Shown here piece by piece: positions 41,622 to 52,504 of a stretch of DNA of 64,000 nucleotides. The stretch covers positions 19,060,113 through 19,124,112 of the forward strand of contig CM044963.1 of assembly GCA_024516035.1 (NCBI GenBank). The letters are read 5' to 3'. Every line of letters begins with the position of its first letter. The first letter of the stretch is position 1. Made by a program: the position numbers and the translations under genes. The stretch is from Bactericera cockerelli. Taxonomy: Eukaryota > Arthropoda > Insecta > Hemiptera > Triozidae. Below the pieces are notes generated by a model. That model had not been told where the DNA came from and ran no database searches. It saw only the letters and a program-made list of their open reading frames with translations.

Positions 41622-41746
41622 CTGGAATGGCGAAACCAGGGGGAGGTTTAGAATAATAGAATAATACCACTAGAATAATAATAACTTCTCGGTGGCAATG
41701 CCAAGACGCGTACCTAATGGCACAGGCAAAGATTTATGATTTTTAA

Positions 41747-42040
41747 CACTTTGAGTCCCAGAGCTGGGATCGGCGAGTGAGCACGAGGGACCACAAATTT
41801 CAGAACCCAACACTCATACATTGTTCCCAAGGACCACTAGAACGTATTCCGTATGAGAAACACATAGAAACGAATACCATAGAGAGTACTCATGTCTTCA
41901 AAGTAAAGGAAGGTCGTGAATACGATATAGAGTACTCATGTCTACAGTCAAATTTTGGGTGAGGGTCATATATGGTACTCATGTACTTTGTGAAATGTCA
42001 GCTGAGAGTCATATTATATGGTATTCATGGGCTCAAAGTG
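41747..42040. mobile_element. TTAA-flanked piggyBac-like MITE
   Basis: Termini CACTTTGAGTCCCA / TGGGCTCAAAGTG with TTAA at 41743-41746 and 42041-42044; internal repeats of GAGTACTCATGTCT type. In the PKC intron upstream of the V3 exon. Confidence 0.88.
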
Positions 42041-42404
42041 TTAATAATACAACTGCCACAGAATCTAGTCTACAAAATCCAAAAATCCGTCCTCCTGGAA
42101 AACTGTCGCCTGCTCAGAAGATTCCTCTCTCACTCATCCTCTTCATAATATCTCATCTCCTCAAATCTCCTTAACAACATTGTAATCCTTCTATGTTTGC
42201 TATATCCTAGCCCATAGATGATGTTCATAATTGTTACCATATATAACATGAGAAATAAAACACAATAATAGAATCTGCATGAGAAATATTGGTTTGGTTA
42301 AAATAAATTTGGAAGTGATTTTTTTATCTGGTAGGTTACTTCGAGCACTTTGTTAATGACATTGGATTGTAGAAGGTCGGCATTAAATTGCTACCTATGT
42401 ATTG

Positions 42405-42549
42405 CAGTCGAACGTGGATATAAGAGAACGATTTCCACGTGAAATTTACCTCTTTGAAAGGGAAAATAAACTTTTTGTAAGAGAAACCACCTAGATATAC
42501 GAGAAACAAATTCCGGTCTCTTGAGTTCTCTTATATCCAGGTTCGACTG
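42405..42549. mobile_element. Short palindromic MITE
   Basis: Ends CAGTCGAACGTGGATATAAG and CTTATATCCAGGTTCGACTG are inverse with one mismatch; 145 bases, no coding capacity. A second copy is split around 48480-51215. Confidence 0.85.
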
Positions 42550-42747
42550 TTATTCCTTTGGTTGAAATAATTTTGAAAATGATTTTTTTTTTACAACTAG
42601 TGGACCACGTCGTCCATTTAACATTGGACAGTGGAGATTTGCTGTATCTAAATGCTAACCCAACTTTAGTGGCAAAATGTAGAGCAAAAGAAGAAGGCCC
42701 ATTATTTGATACGAGTAGTCGGCCCGACTAGAAAAAAAGGATTGATA

Positions 42748-42921
42748 CAGTGGCGTAGCTAGGGGAGGGGGTTTGGGGACAACCCCCCCCCCCCCCCAAA
42801 TTTCTAAGAAACCCCAGCAAAACCCCAGCAAAGATGGAATATACGTTAGGCGAGATTTCTGAACCCCCCCGAAATCCCGTCAAACCCCCCCCCCCAAAAT
42901 GTAGGTCTAGCTACGCCACTG
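42748..42921. mobile_element. hAT-like MITE with 8-bp duplication
   Basis: Termini CAGTGGCGTAGCTAG / CTAGCTACGCCACTG; the 8-bp duplication GATTGATA at 42740-42747 and 42922-42929. The interior is C/G homopolymer-rich. Confidence 0.9.
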
Positions 42922-43067
42922 GATTGATACCATCTCCCCTCTACGAAACCGCATAATCACCCTCGTCAGACAGGTCACACTGTCTGTATGATCTCGTAGG
43001 CTACACAATCAAGAATTTTTTCTTCTTCGATTTCTGTACTACTGGATTTTTTTAATCTCTTTATGGA

Positions 43068-43205
43068 ACCGACCTCAGTAGTCAGTAGCTTGATCGATAA
43101 GGCGGCGGACTTGTAACCTGGAAGTCGGTGGTTCAAGTCCCGGTTTCAGCTTAGATTTAGCTAAGCGAGTTTGAGTAGATGTGATATCATGAAAGTGATA
43201 AAAAC
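43068..43205 (+). mobile_element. tRNA-derived SINE, family D
   Basis: ACCGACCTCAGTAGTCAGTA, GGCGGCGGACTTGTAACCTG, GGTTCAAGTCCCGGTTTCAG, then the GAGTAGATGTGATATCATG body. Confidence 0.82.
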
Positions 43206-43487
43206 AAACATGAAAACTTTTTTCTTTTAATCTCTATATTTAACAAAACTCAACAAAATACAATTACCCCTTCTTTTAGAATCCTTTTAAAGGTTATCAA
43301 CGGCGGGCGATGTGTTATGGCCGTCAGTAAAGTCAGCTAAGCGCCACTTTGGAAAACTATTTCCTCAGCAGTTGTTAAAAATTTAGCTCCGAAAGCTGTA
43401 TTACTTTCCTATCCGAGAAACGAGATGGGAATAATGGGCTATAAAGAGTGTACCAGTGGACCTACTAAAGTACTGAACGACCAAAAG

Positions 43488-43564
43488 ATGGAGATAGAAA
43501 GAGAAATAAAGGAAGAACGATAGAAAGAAAAAAGTGAGAGAGAAAAATCAAGGAAGAACGACAG

Positions 43565-43603
<39 letters not shown>

Positions 43604-43724
43604 AGGAGAAATAAATGAAGAACGGAAGAGAGAGAAAGACAGAAAGAGAAATATAGTAAGAACGACTGAAAGAAAAGAGAGAGAGAGAAATAGAAGAAGA
43701 AATAAAGGAAGAACGATAGAAAGG

Positions 43725-43761
<37 letters not shown>

Positions 43762-44100
43762 AAGAGAAATAAAGGAAGACCGATAGAAAGAAAGAAGAGA
43801 GAGAAGAGTTAGAATGAGAACTAAAGGAAGAACGATAGAATGTAAGAGAGAGAGAGAGAGAAAGAGAAATAAAGGAAGAACAATTGAAAGAAAAAAAAGA
43901 GACATAGAAGGATAAATAAAAGAAGAACGATAGAAAGAAAGAGAGAGAGAGAGACAGAAAGAGAAATAAAGGAAGAACAATAGAAAGGAAGAGAGAGACA
44001 GAAAGAGAAATAAAGGAAGAACGATAGAAAGGAAGAGAGAGAGAGAGAGACAGAAAGAGAAATAAAGGAAGAACGACAGAGAAAGGGAGAGTAAAAAAAA
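43488..44100 (+). repeat. Purine-rich minisatellite
   Basis: GAGAAATAAAGGAAGAACGA and TAGAAAGAAAGAGAGAGA units repeated about a dozen times; strong strand asymmetry. Confidence 0.93.
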
Positions 44101-44379
44101 AGAGGATAACACTTAGACAGGATGAGAATTGATTAAACCCTTCTTCAGGTGGTCTCGGAAGCAAAGAAGAAAAAGAAAGGAAGCAGTTTCAGCATGGTAA
44201 AAAAGGAAAGTGTATGATCATAAAAGTAAATGGCATGTGAAAGGAAGAAGGAAAATTACTTAAAAAGCTCTCGCCGTTCCGAGAAGCCATGAAAGAGGTC
44301 CTGTCTGTTCTGATCAAGTCGAAGCTTATATCTCTGAAACACGTCCGCTAGGGAGGTAAGTCAAGGTGGACGAGGAAGA

Positions 44380-45145
44380 GATATTGGAGAAGATATTTGA
44401 AGGGAAGGAGGAAGAGATGAATAGGGGAAGATAAAGAGAGATATGGGGAGAGGAAGAGAGAGAGATTAAAAGAGGGAGAGAGTGAATGAGAAAATAGGGG
44501 GGAAAGGAGAGGGAGAGATAAAGAGGGAGGAGAAAGAGAAATAGAGAGGGAGAAAAAGAGAGTTAGAACATAATAGAATAGAGGCACTGGAAAATTCAGA
44601 GGAAGTTCATCTCTTGATATGATAAAGTCTACCACCGAGTTGAAAGAAGGTACCTGTGCCTATATCACAGACAAGGACTTATATGTATACGTATACTAGA
44701 ATGTTGAGTTTTTTGTATTTTTCCAAGTCAATAGATATTCTCCATAAATGAGGGAAACAGAGAAAAAGAGAGGAGAGAGTACGCAAGGCATAAAATAGAA
44801 GAAAAAAGTGTTAGAGAAGGGGAGAAGATAGAGGAAGGAGAGAGATACAGGGAGAAGATAGAGGAAGGAGAGAGATAAAGGTAGATGATAGAAGAAGGAG
44901 AGAGATAAAAGTAGAAGATAGAAGAAGGAGAGAGATAAAGGTAGAAGATACAGATAAAGAGAGAAGATAAAAGAAGGAGAGATATTAAAGGCGAAGATAG
45001 AGGAAGGAGAGAGATAAAGAGACAAGATAAAAGAAGAAGAGAGATCAAAGGAGAAATAGAAGACGAAGAGAGATAAAGGGAGAAGATAGAAGAAGGAGAG
45101 AGATACAGGGAGAAGATAGAAGAAGGAGGGATAAAGATAAAGAGC
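44380..45145 (+). repeat. Purine-rich minisatellite, second tract
   Basis: GAGAAGATAGAGGAAGGAGA and related units, repeated from 44820 to 45140; looser GA-rich sequence before that. Confidence 0.9.
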
Positions 45146-45664
45146 GACAGATAAGGGAATAATTTTGTTCCAGTGTTTCTGGGGATAAAAGTTTTTTTTA
45201 AAAAAAATTCCACGAGCAGAATTGTTTCAAAAACTAGGCCAAGTTTTATGTCAGTTAAAAAAAAAGTTCGCATTATTGGATTAAGTTGAGTTTTATTTCC
45301 GCGTACCTATATTTATTTGTTTCGAAATAGAGGAAAGGTAGTAAAAATAAATAAAGCCATCAAAAGTTTTGCTCTTTCGATAAGAGTATTTGCTCTTTAT
45401 ATTGACTGTACTTTTAAATCGCACCACAGCTATTCTATGTAGGTATTCTTAATAAATATTAATTTTACCTATTTTAATTTAACCCTGAAACCACTAAGGT
45501 TCCACTTGTTAAAGCGGAAGCAAAAAAAAAAATAAGTTTCCCACATAAAAATGTAAAACAAAAAATGGCGGTAAAAAGGATAGCACAACATGGAAGGAAG
45601 CCAGTCAGTCAATCTAGAAACCATTCTTCTTTCACAAAAAAAAGTTATCATATTTGATTCGCTC

Positions 45665-45768
45665 ACTTTCGTGATATCACAACTACCCAAACTCGCTTCA
45701 CTGATATCACGCTGAAATAGGGACTTGAACCACCGACCTCCAGGTTAAGGATCAAGCTACTGAGGTCT
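45665..45768 (-). mobile_element. tRNA-derived SINE family D, truncated
   Basis: Plus-strand TTCGTGATATCACAACTACC and GGACTTGAACCACCGACCTC; the head is shortened. Confidence 0.75.
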
Positions 45769-45870
45769 CTTTAAATAATACTTGATCACAGTTGAAAGGG
45801 AGATTTGAGATTTTCGACAGTGCTTTCTACTTTCTAGAGAGAGGCCCTGGTCCCTTTTTTACTTTCCTTA

Positions 45871-46475
45871 TCCTATAATAAGGAAAGTATTGTATTCGTC
45901 GAAAATTTGACCTACCCAGTTTTTCACAATTCTGGACGAATCATAGCCTCAGGATACCAAAAAAGTTGTTTTTAGCCATTGGTCCGTGCGTCTGTCTGTC
46001 TGTCTGTCTGTGTGTCTGTGTGTGAACAGGATATCTCGAAAACGGTAAGAGCTAGAAACTTGAAATTTGGTATGAAAATTGAATTTATACACAAGACGAA
46101 CCACGAAACATTCTGCGGCCGCATGGCCGCAAATATTAGCCGCAAGCGCCACTTCTTTGAATTGGTTACAGATACAAAAAAAATTGGAGAACAACATTTT
46201 CTTAGATTGAAAAAATAATAGGGGTCTATTCTCATCATTTTTTTGATACCTTGAACTTTTTGGACTTCGGCCCCAATTTACCGGTATTTACCGGGGACCC
46301 ACTTTGACTAAGTTTTTTACCATTCATCCTAGATGGGGGTTGTGACATATCAAATTCAATGATTTTGAAGTGCTGATTACGAATTTGGCATTTATTTTTA
46401 GCTACCTGTTATCGTTGAGTCACCAGTGGCAGAATTCGACTCCTTTTTGGGGGATAAGGAAAGTCGTGTGATGTT
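45871..46475 (+). mobile_element. Interspersed element S
   Basis: The left end ACTTTCCTTATCCTATAATA is mirrored near 46455 by GGGGGATAAGGAAAGTC, so it may be a ~600-bp TIR element; contains (TCTG)n and the GGTAAGAGCTAGAAACTTGA block. No intact ORF. Confidence 0.75.
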
Positions 46476-46756
46476 TACACCAGATTTTTTATTTTTGATC
46501 CCGCTTACATCAAATTTGTTCCTCACTTTATTCTCCAATAAAAAGTCGGGCCAGAAAAGCGGGGAGTCGTGTGTAAATTGATTAAAAAGTTTATCCGCCG
46601 TCGTCATTTTATGTTCTTTTCCGCGACATAAAACATGGCTGTCGATAGGGACGCTGCCGACTATCCCGACGGCAGTAAACAATCATGACGGCCAAGCTAC
46701 CGGGCAGAGGGTCGAGCTTAATTTTCTGTTTCCTCTGATTTTATGTTGTGCTACCA

Positions 46757-46925
46757 GCATTTTCTCTTCTGACCATTGGTTCTAATACCACAACGCTTCT
46801 CTTCTACCCATTGGTCCTAATACCACAACGCCTCTCTTGTACCCATTGGCCCTAATACCACAACGCTTCTAACCATTGGTCCTAATACCACAACGCTTCT
46901 CTTCTACCCATTGTTCCTAATACCA
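46757..46925 (+). repeat. Minisatellite, 4-5 imperfect copies
   Basis: CTTCTACCCATTGGTCCTAA followed by TACCACAACGCTTCT, unit about 35-42 bases. Confidence 0.85.
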
Positions 46926-46977
46926 CGACTCGACGCGAAGTACCCCCTATGAATCAGGGGTGGATGGCAAGTTAAAT

Positions 46978-47115
46978 AGTCTGTCCCGGACTCCCGGTAG
47001 CTCAGTCGTAAAAGGTTCTCTCTGAACTCAGAGGTCACGGGTTTGATATCCAGCCGGGACATAACAAGTTATTCTCCCTCCCATTTGAGATTTTTACCAC
47101 ATAATAATACCTCTT
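46978..47115 (+). mobile_element. tRNA-derived SINE family C, diverged
   Basis: GTCTGTCCCGGACTCCCGGT, GTAGCTCAGTCG, then CCAGCCGGGACATAACAAGT and the ACCACATAATAATACCTCTT body; truncated 3'. Confidence 0.8.
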
Positions 47116-47117
47116 GG

Positions 47118-47330
47118 ATTCATTACTGCAATGCACGAGTTCTCGTCAGATCACCTAAGTTAAGCAACGTCCACTCTAATTCACAAACTTGGTTGTGAAG
47201 TTTATTCCCCGACCAAATTGGGCTGGCCGAGGTTAATCTGAGTAGCTGGATTGTGAGTTTCCGGCGAATGGAGGGTAAAACCCCCGTCTTGAATGACCTA
47301 GATGTTGAAAAAGACATCAAGCAACATCAT
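47118..47330 (+). mobile_element. Diverged 5S-derived SINE
   Basis: Contains GATCACCTAAGTTAAGCAAC, then a core with GGGCTGGCCGAGGTTAATCT and GCGAATGGAGGGTAAAACCC. It directly follows a tRNA-derived SINE (46978-47115). Confidence 0.8.
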
Positions 47331-47334
47331 AAAT

Positions 47335-47870
47335 CTTGCACCCAGCAAGCAACACTCATGTATAAAGAAAACTTATTTCTAGGAACACAACTATGACACA
47401 TCAGTTAGGACTATAATAATATAGTAACTACATTTTAACCTGGATAAACAAGACTTGTGTGAGCAGGGAACTTGCGCATAAAATGGAAACAATCGTGGGC
47501 CTTATAGAGATTTCCTGCTTAAGACTTTTATCAAGCAGGAAAATATGGCCCATCCCTTGATTTCCTGTGTATCCAGGTTCTGGATACACAGGAATATTTC
47601 GGTCGTAAAACTAAACAAATTCTCTCTCCAGTTGTCTACTACGAACAGTAGCACAACTTTTTGTAGCGTAAAGATCTCAAGTTGGTGTGAAAAAACTAAA
47701 CTATTGTAAACTGCTAGAGGAGGTAGATTAATTTTAAATGTTAAAGTTGTTAACTACTCTGGTTTTTAAAAACTAAATTAGACATAATTATATTATTTTA
47801 TACCAAATAATAATATTCTGAAAAGAAATAAAATCAACCCAATAAAATATTACTGAGCTTTATAGATAAC
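47335..47870. other. Intron segment without recognisable feature
   Basis: Inverted scraps of GAAATATTCCTGTGTATCCAG type near 47540-47600 only; otherwise unique AT-rich sequence. Confidence 0.45.
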
Positions 47871-47874
47871 AGAA

Positions 47875-48200
47875 AGACTATCGAAAGAATAGAAGAACTA
47901 AGAAAAGAAAAACAATAGAAGCTGAAATTAAGAAATGGAAGAATGAAGAAAAACTGTATAAAAATTAAGAAAAAATATGGAAAAATATAAAGAAAAACTA
48001 TAGAATAATACGAGTAAAACAATAGAAGAATACAGAAAAACTTTAGAAGAATAAAGAAAAACTACGGAAAAATAAAGAAAAACTATAGAAGAATACAGAA
48101 AAACTTTAGAATAATAAAGAAAAACTATATAATTATAAAGAAAAACTATATAAAATAAAGAAAAACTGTAGAATAATAAAGAAAGTCTATATTATAAGAA
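47875..48200 (+). repeat. A-rich minisatellite
   Basis: AGAATAAAGAAAAACTATAG units of about 21-23 bases, diverged. Confidence 0.8.
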
Positions 48201-48507
48201 TAAAGAGGAAACTATAAACCCACCGACATTCTTGATCCCTAGAAAGAGTGAAGAAGCATGCAGCGGAGAGAGATGGAAATGGCGAACAAGAGAGAAGACA
48301 AGTGATTAAAAAAACTAAAAAAATAGATAAAATACAAGAGAATTCAAGTAACGTAGATAAAAAGATTAGTTCTCGTGAGGTCTATTTTGTTTTTATAAAC
48401 TCAGATAAAACAAAATAGAGCCAAGTAGATTTATTATTAGAATTTAAATTAAACAGATACTTGTATTATATTTCAGTAAGAACCTGGATATAAGAGATCT
48501 GCATAAT

Positions 48508-48664
48508 TCATCATCATAGGGTGGCGTCATCCATAACCATATCAAACAGATAAGGGTTTCAGCACTTCTACCACTGTCTTTACAAGGAGGCCAATAATTG
48601 ACAAGGCCCCCAGAACCAAGTCAATGCTGGTCTACTCCCTGTTTATAGTCCCCAGCCAGACTTC
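48508..48664 (+). repeat. Interspersed repeat H inside an older MITE
   Basis: CATCATAGGGTGGCGTCATC to TTTATAGTCCCCAGCCAGAC; the target CTGCATAATT appears on both sides (ATCTGCATAATT before, TTCTGCATAATT after), a probable target-site duplication. Confidence 0.78.
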
Positions 48665-49158
48665 TGCATAATTATAAGAGAAAAATTTCCAGTTAAATTC
48701 ACCTCTGTTTAAACTCTTAGTAAGGTTTATAACCTCTTAGTAAGAAAATCCTGTATAGGTATAGGAGAAAAATTTCCAGTTCAAATTCACCTCTGTTTAA
48801 ACTCTTTGTAAGGGACTCCTATATATATATGTTGCAGGCCAAACTGTTTTTCAGGATAAACTAGTATATCCTAGGACAAACTAGTTTATCCTAAGGGCGT
48901 TCGGATAAACTAGTTTTATCCTAGGCCAAACTAGTTTATCCTAACGCACTTAGGACAAACTAGATTTTCCGGATTGAAATGTTTATATTTTAGTCCAAAC
49001 TAGTTTGTCCTAGGACAAACTAGTTCATCCTAGGCACATCTGATTTTCAAATAATAAAAGAAAATGATAACAATAAAGTTAAATGCACAAGATAAGTAAG
49101 TGTTGTTTTATGTATCCTGGGCAAAACTGAATAAAAGAATGAATTAAAATACAGTTAA

Positions 49159-49370
49159 GTGCACGTAGAAGTAGTCTATTTGATTGTTAACGATCAAGTA
49201 ACTGACGTACATCATGACACTGAGAACCTTGCATCCGAGCGTATTGAAAACGCCCGCAAAAGAGCTCAAGAGAATTTGGAGAAACAAGCTAAAAGGATGA
49301 AGTCGTCCTCTGATAAAGTTACACTAACCAGCCAAAGTAGGAGCTAATGTTACTGTGGCTGTACCCGAAG
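49159..49370 (+). pseudogene. Inverted copy of integrase C-terminal fragment (left arm)
   Basis: Encodes VEVVYLIVNDQVTDVHHDTE and ENARKRAQENLEKQAKRMKS, then a disrupted PAKVGANVTVAVPEG. It is the inverted counterpart of 49480-49690. The protein segment resembles the C-terminal tail of Ginger/KRBA2-type DDE integrase genes common in insects; that family link is from memory. Confidence 0.65.
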
Positions 49371-49790
49371 GTATACAAACTCTGCAGAACACCATGTGTC
49401 GTGCCTATTTTATAAAGCCCATCAGTTACTTCAAGAACAATACCAATGATGTTTCTGAGCTCTCCTCTTCCTATATCTACTTCTGGTACAGACACAGTAA
49501 CATTATCTCCTACTTTGGCTGGTTGGTGTAACTTATCAGAGGACGACTTCATCCTTTTAGCTTGTTTCTCCAAATTCTCTTGAGCTCTTTTGCGGGCGTT
49601 TTCAATACGCTCGGATGCAAGGTTCTCAGTATCTTGATGTACGTCAGTTACTTGATCGTTAACAATCAAATAGACTACTTCTACGTACTTGCTCCTCTTT
49701 CTCTGGCTCGCCTCTTCCGTAGCAGAGCCTTTTGTGTGGCTTATTTTCGCTATATATGATGGAGCTAGCGTGTCAACACACGTACAATCC
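49371..49790 (-). pseudogene. Chimeric RT endonuclease / integrase-tail fragment
   Basis: On the minus strand SLVWDCTCVDTLAPSYIAKI (an RT-associated endonuclease-like segment) runs into VEVVYLIVNDQVTDVHQDTE, then GDNVTVSVPEVDIGRGELRN and IIGIVLEVTDGLYKIGTTHG (integrase tail). The junction near 49690 fuses two unrelated transposon proteins in one frame. The integrase part is inverted relative to 49159-49370. Confidence 0.7.
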
Positions 49791-50507
49791 CACACCAGGC
49801 TTTTTCCATGGTACAAGAGTGATCCCGTTAGGTCTCTTACCGTCACTCCGTGACAGACCGACTGGTTCCAGTGTTGCCGGTACATGAATAGATGTGAGAA
49901 CACGGTGTACAATATTGTTCAGTTCGGAGTGGCGTGGAAATCTTCCTTTACTCTTCATACAACTCAGTCCATGCAAACCATTTTCTTCTACCATCGTTCC
50001 ACATTCACATCAATGCTTTTTCACAATAGAACAGCCCAAACGTAATGCAATACAAGTTCTAAAAGTGAGGTTGTCCATGTAAGTACCAATATTCTTTGAT
50101 GGGAAAGCGTGAAGCCAAACACCAGATTCTTTCGCTTGTAAAGCCAAGAAACGAGCTTTGTCAACTAAATTATCATACTGACACTTTTGTTCAATGCATC
50201 TTTCTATATTTAGGGTATCCCAACTCTTTTGGGAACTTGGCTCTTCAGGGATGATGTCACCATGGTCTTCTTGCCAGCAAACTTGAGCCTCTTCTAGCAG
50301 TGATATTTCAGTTCCATGATCCATGAATGATAGGATTTGCGAGACCATGGGCTGAACACCATAGACGGAGCTCAAGAAAGCGGGTAGTGCCAAGTCATCA
50401 ATCCTGCGAAGACCGAGACCTCCCTGGGCTATAGGCAGAGTGGCCTGGTTCAACTGAGCTTCGTTGAGTGACGTGTTCAAGATGGATTCTAGAGATTCAT
50501 GAAGCAT
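49790..50507 (-). pseudogene. Reverse transcriptase C-terminal fragment
   Basis: Minus-strand pieces: LPIAQGGLGLRRIDDLALPA with FLSSVYGVQ, GVWLHAFPSKNIGTYMDNLT, then in another frame MVEENGLHGLSCMKSKGRFP, EPVGLSRSDGKRPNGITLVP. These are the post-RT region and an endonuclease-like domain (H, DGKRP-x-G, WDCT) of a non-LTR family repeated in this genome. A frame break lies near 50005. Confidence 0.7.
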
Positions 50508-50529
50508 TTTGTCGATTGAAGAGATTGTA

Positions 50530-50773
50530 TCTTGGAACTTCCAGAATGGTGCAGTTCATACCCCTGGCCTTCGAAACCCTCGGCCCGTGGGGAACATCCG
50601 TACAACTTCTGGTCAAAGAGGTGGGGCGACGTTTGATTGAAGTGACAGGCGACAAGAAATCGGCATATTATTTCAAACAGAGACTTGCTATGGCCGTCCA
50701 AAGAGGCAATGCGGCGGCCATACTTGGCACATTTCCTGTCAACCAAGGACTCGATGAGGCCTTTGTACTATGA
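50530..50773 (+). pseudogene. C-terminal end of the same RT family, inverted
   Basis: Plus strand: RMVQFIPLAFETLGPWGTSV, then RLIEVTGDKKSAYYFKQRLA and MAVQRGNAAAILGTFPVNQG before a stop. It should follow the endonuclease segment of the neighbouring fragment in the same direction but lies on the opposite strand, so the interior was rearranged. A homologous tail is at 19716-19916. Confidence 0.75.
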
Positions 50774-51559
50774 TTTATAAACAATAAAACCATGTTTAGA
50801 CTATACTAAAAATTCATAAATAATACTTCTACGTGCACTAAACTGTATTTTAATTAATTCTTTTATTCAGTTTTGCCCAGGATAAATGAAACAACATTTA
50901 CTTATCTTGTGCATTTAACTTTATTGTTATCATTTTCTTTTATTATTTGAAAATCAGTTGTGCCTAGGATAAACTAGTTTGTCCTAGGACAAACTAGTTT
51001 GGACTGAAATATAAGCATTTCAATCCGGAAAATCTAGTTTATCCTAAGTGCGTTAGGATAAACCAGTTTGGCCTAGGATAAACTAGTTCATCCGAACGCC
51101 CTTAGGATAAACTAGTTTGTCCTAGGATATACTAGTTTATCCTGGAAAACAGTTTGGCCTGCAACATATATAAGAGAAAAACTCCCTTATGTCCAGGTTT
51201 GACTGTAATATATACTGTGGGTTCTTTGTTTTAACCCTTGGACGTCGCGACCCTTCGTTTCGATGGTCCTCATAATTGAAGGGACCTCAGTGAGCCGCTG
51301 AGGTCTCTAGTCTTTGTAAAGCGTCTCAAGGTCTGCTCCTGATAGTTTGAAGTCGCACAGCCGCCGCCAGGCGCCCTACACGAATACGGCTCCGTATAAC
51401 CCCGGTTTTAAGTTCTAGAGCTATGGCCAGATTACTGGTTCAATCTGTTTGACGCTTCAAACAGTTCCACAGCCAGACTGATTGTCTACCCTCAATTTTT
51501 TTTTATATATATATACATCATTTTACTTTGTAATTGCCTTTATTGTTGGGGCGTTAAGT

Positions 51560-51598
<39 letters not shown>

Positions 51599-51761
51599 AG
51601 TTCCACAGCCAGACCAATAGTCTACCCTTAATTAACAATTCCACAGCCAAACTAATTTGCCTCATTTCAGAGAGCACTTTCACTCTCATAATCCACAAAT
51701 CTCTATTTCTTTCAAATAACCCAGTCAGTGTGTTTAACAGTTCAAAAGGGGATTTAGGGAT

Positions 51762-52500
51762 TATGAGAGTGAGAAAGCCTTCTGGAACGAGGTTGTGGTC
51801 TACTCTCTGCTAACAGTTCCATAGCCAGACTACTCTCTGTTAACAGTTCCACAGCCAGACTACTCTCTGTTAACAGTTCCACAGCCAGACTACTCTCTGT
51901 TAACAGTTTCCACAGCCAGACTACTCTCTGTTAACAGTTCCACAGCCAGACTACTCTCTGTTAACAGTTCCACAGCCAGACTACTCTCTGTTAACAGTTC
52001 CACAGCCAGACTACTCTCTGTTAACAGTTCCACAGCCAGACTACTCTCTGTTAACAGTTCCATAGCCAGACTACTCTCTGTTAACAGTTCCACAGCCAGA
52101 CTACTCTCTGTTAACAGTTCCACAGCCAGACTACTCTCTGTTAACAGTTCCATAGCCAGACTACTCTCTGTTAACAGTTCCACAGCCAGACTACTCTCTG
52201 TTAACAGTTCCACAGCCAGACTACTCTCTGTTAACAGTTCCACAGCCAGACTACTCTCTGTTAACAGTTCCACAGCCAGACTACTCTCTGTTAACAGTTC
52301 CACAGCCAGACTACTCTCTGTTAACAGTTCCACAGCCAGACTACTCTCTGTTAACAGTTCCACAGCCAGACTACTCTCTGTTAACAGTTCCATAGCCAGA
52401 CTACTCTCTGTTAACAGTTCCACAGCCAGACTATTCTCTGTTAACAGTTCCACAGCCAGACTACTCTCTTTAACAGTTCCACAGCCAGACTACTCTCTGT
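51762..52500 (-). repeat. 30-bp minisatellite (about 24 copies)
   Basis: Unit CTACTCTCTGTTAACAGTTC then CACAGCCAGA, with CA/TA variants. The regular open frame through it (LLTESSLAVE repeats) is an artefact of a unit divisible by three. Confidence 0.93.
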
Positions 52501-52504
52501 TAAC

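Larger units (their letters stand above)
48831..51165. mobile_element. Composite element with ~340-bp terminal inverted repeats
   Basis: The left end GTTGCAGGCCAAACTG is the inverse of the right end at 51165; the terminal inverted repeats run about 48831-49172 and 50824-51165. They are rich in the short palindromic motif AAACTAGTTT(A/G)TCCTA. Both flanks are ATATAT, so a 6-bp duplication is possible but ambiguous. The interior holds fragments of an integrase-like gene and a reverse transcriptase gene in scrambled orientation. I see no intact transposase, so it is probably non-autonomous. It interrupts an older MITE. Confidence 0.85.
48480..51215. mobile_element. Same MITE family, split by nested insertions
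   Basis: Left end AACCTGGATATAAGAGA near 48482 and right end TTATGTCCAGGTTTGACTGT near 51188-51208, with internal TTTCCAGTTCAAATTCACCT duplicated near 48775. Repeat H (48508) and the 2.3-kb composite element (48831) interrupt it. Confidence 0.7.

Noticed and set aside
41443..41670. 75-codon minus-strand ORF over the PKC V3 exon
   Set aside because: Out-of-frame shadow of the real exon at 41490-41621.
51236..51480. Another piggyBac-like MITE starting TTTAACCCTTGGACGTCG
   Set aside because: Only a possible left end is visible; no matching right end with TTAA was found.
51890..52453. 187-codon repeat protein (ELLTESSLAV units)
   Set aside because: A 30-bp tandem repeat divisible by three stays open by arithmetic; no start context or homologue.
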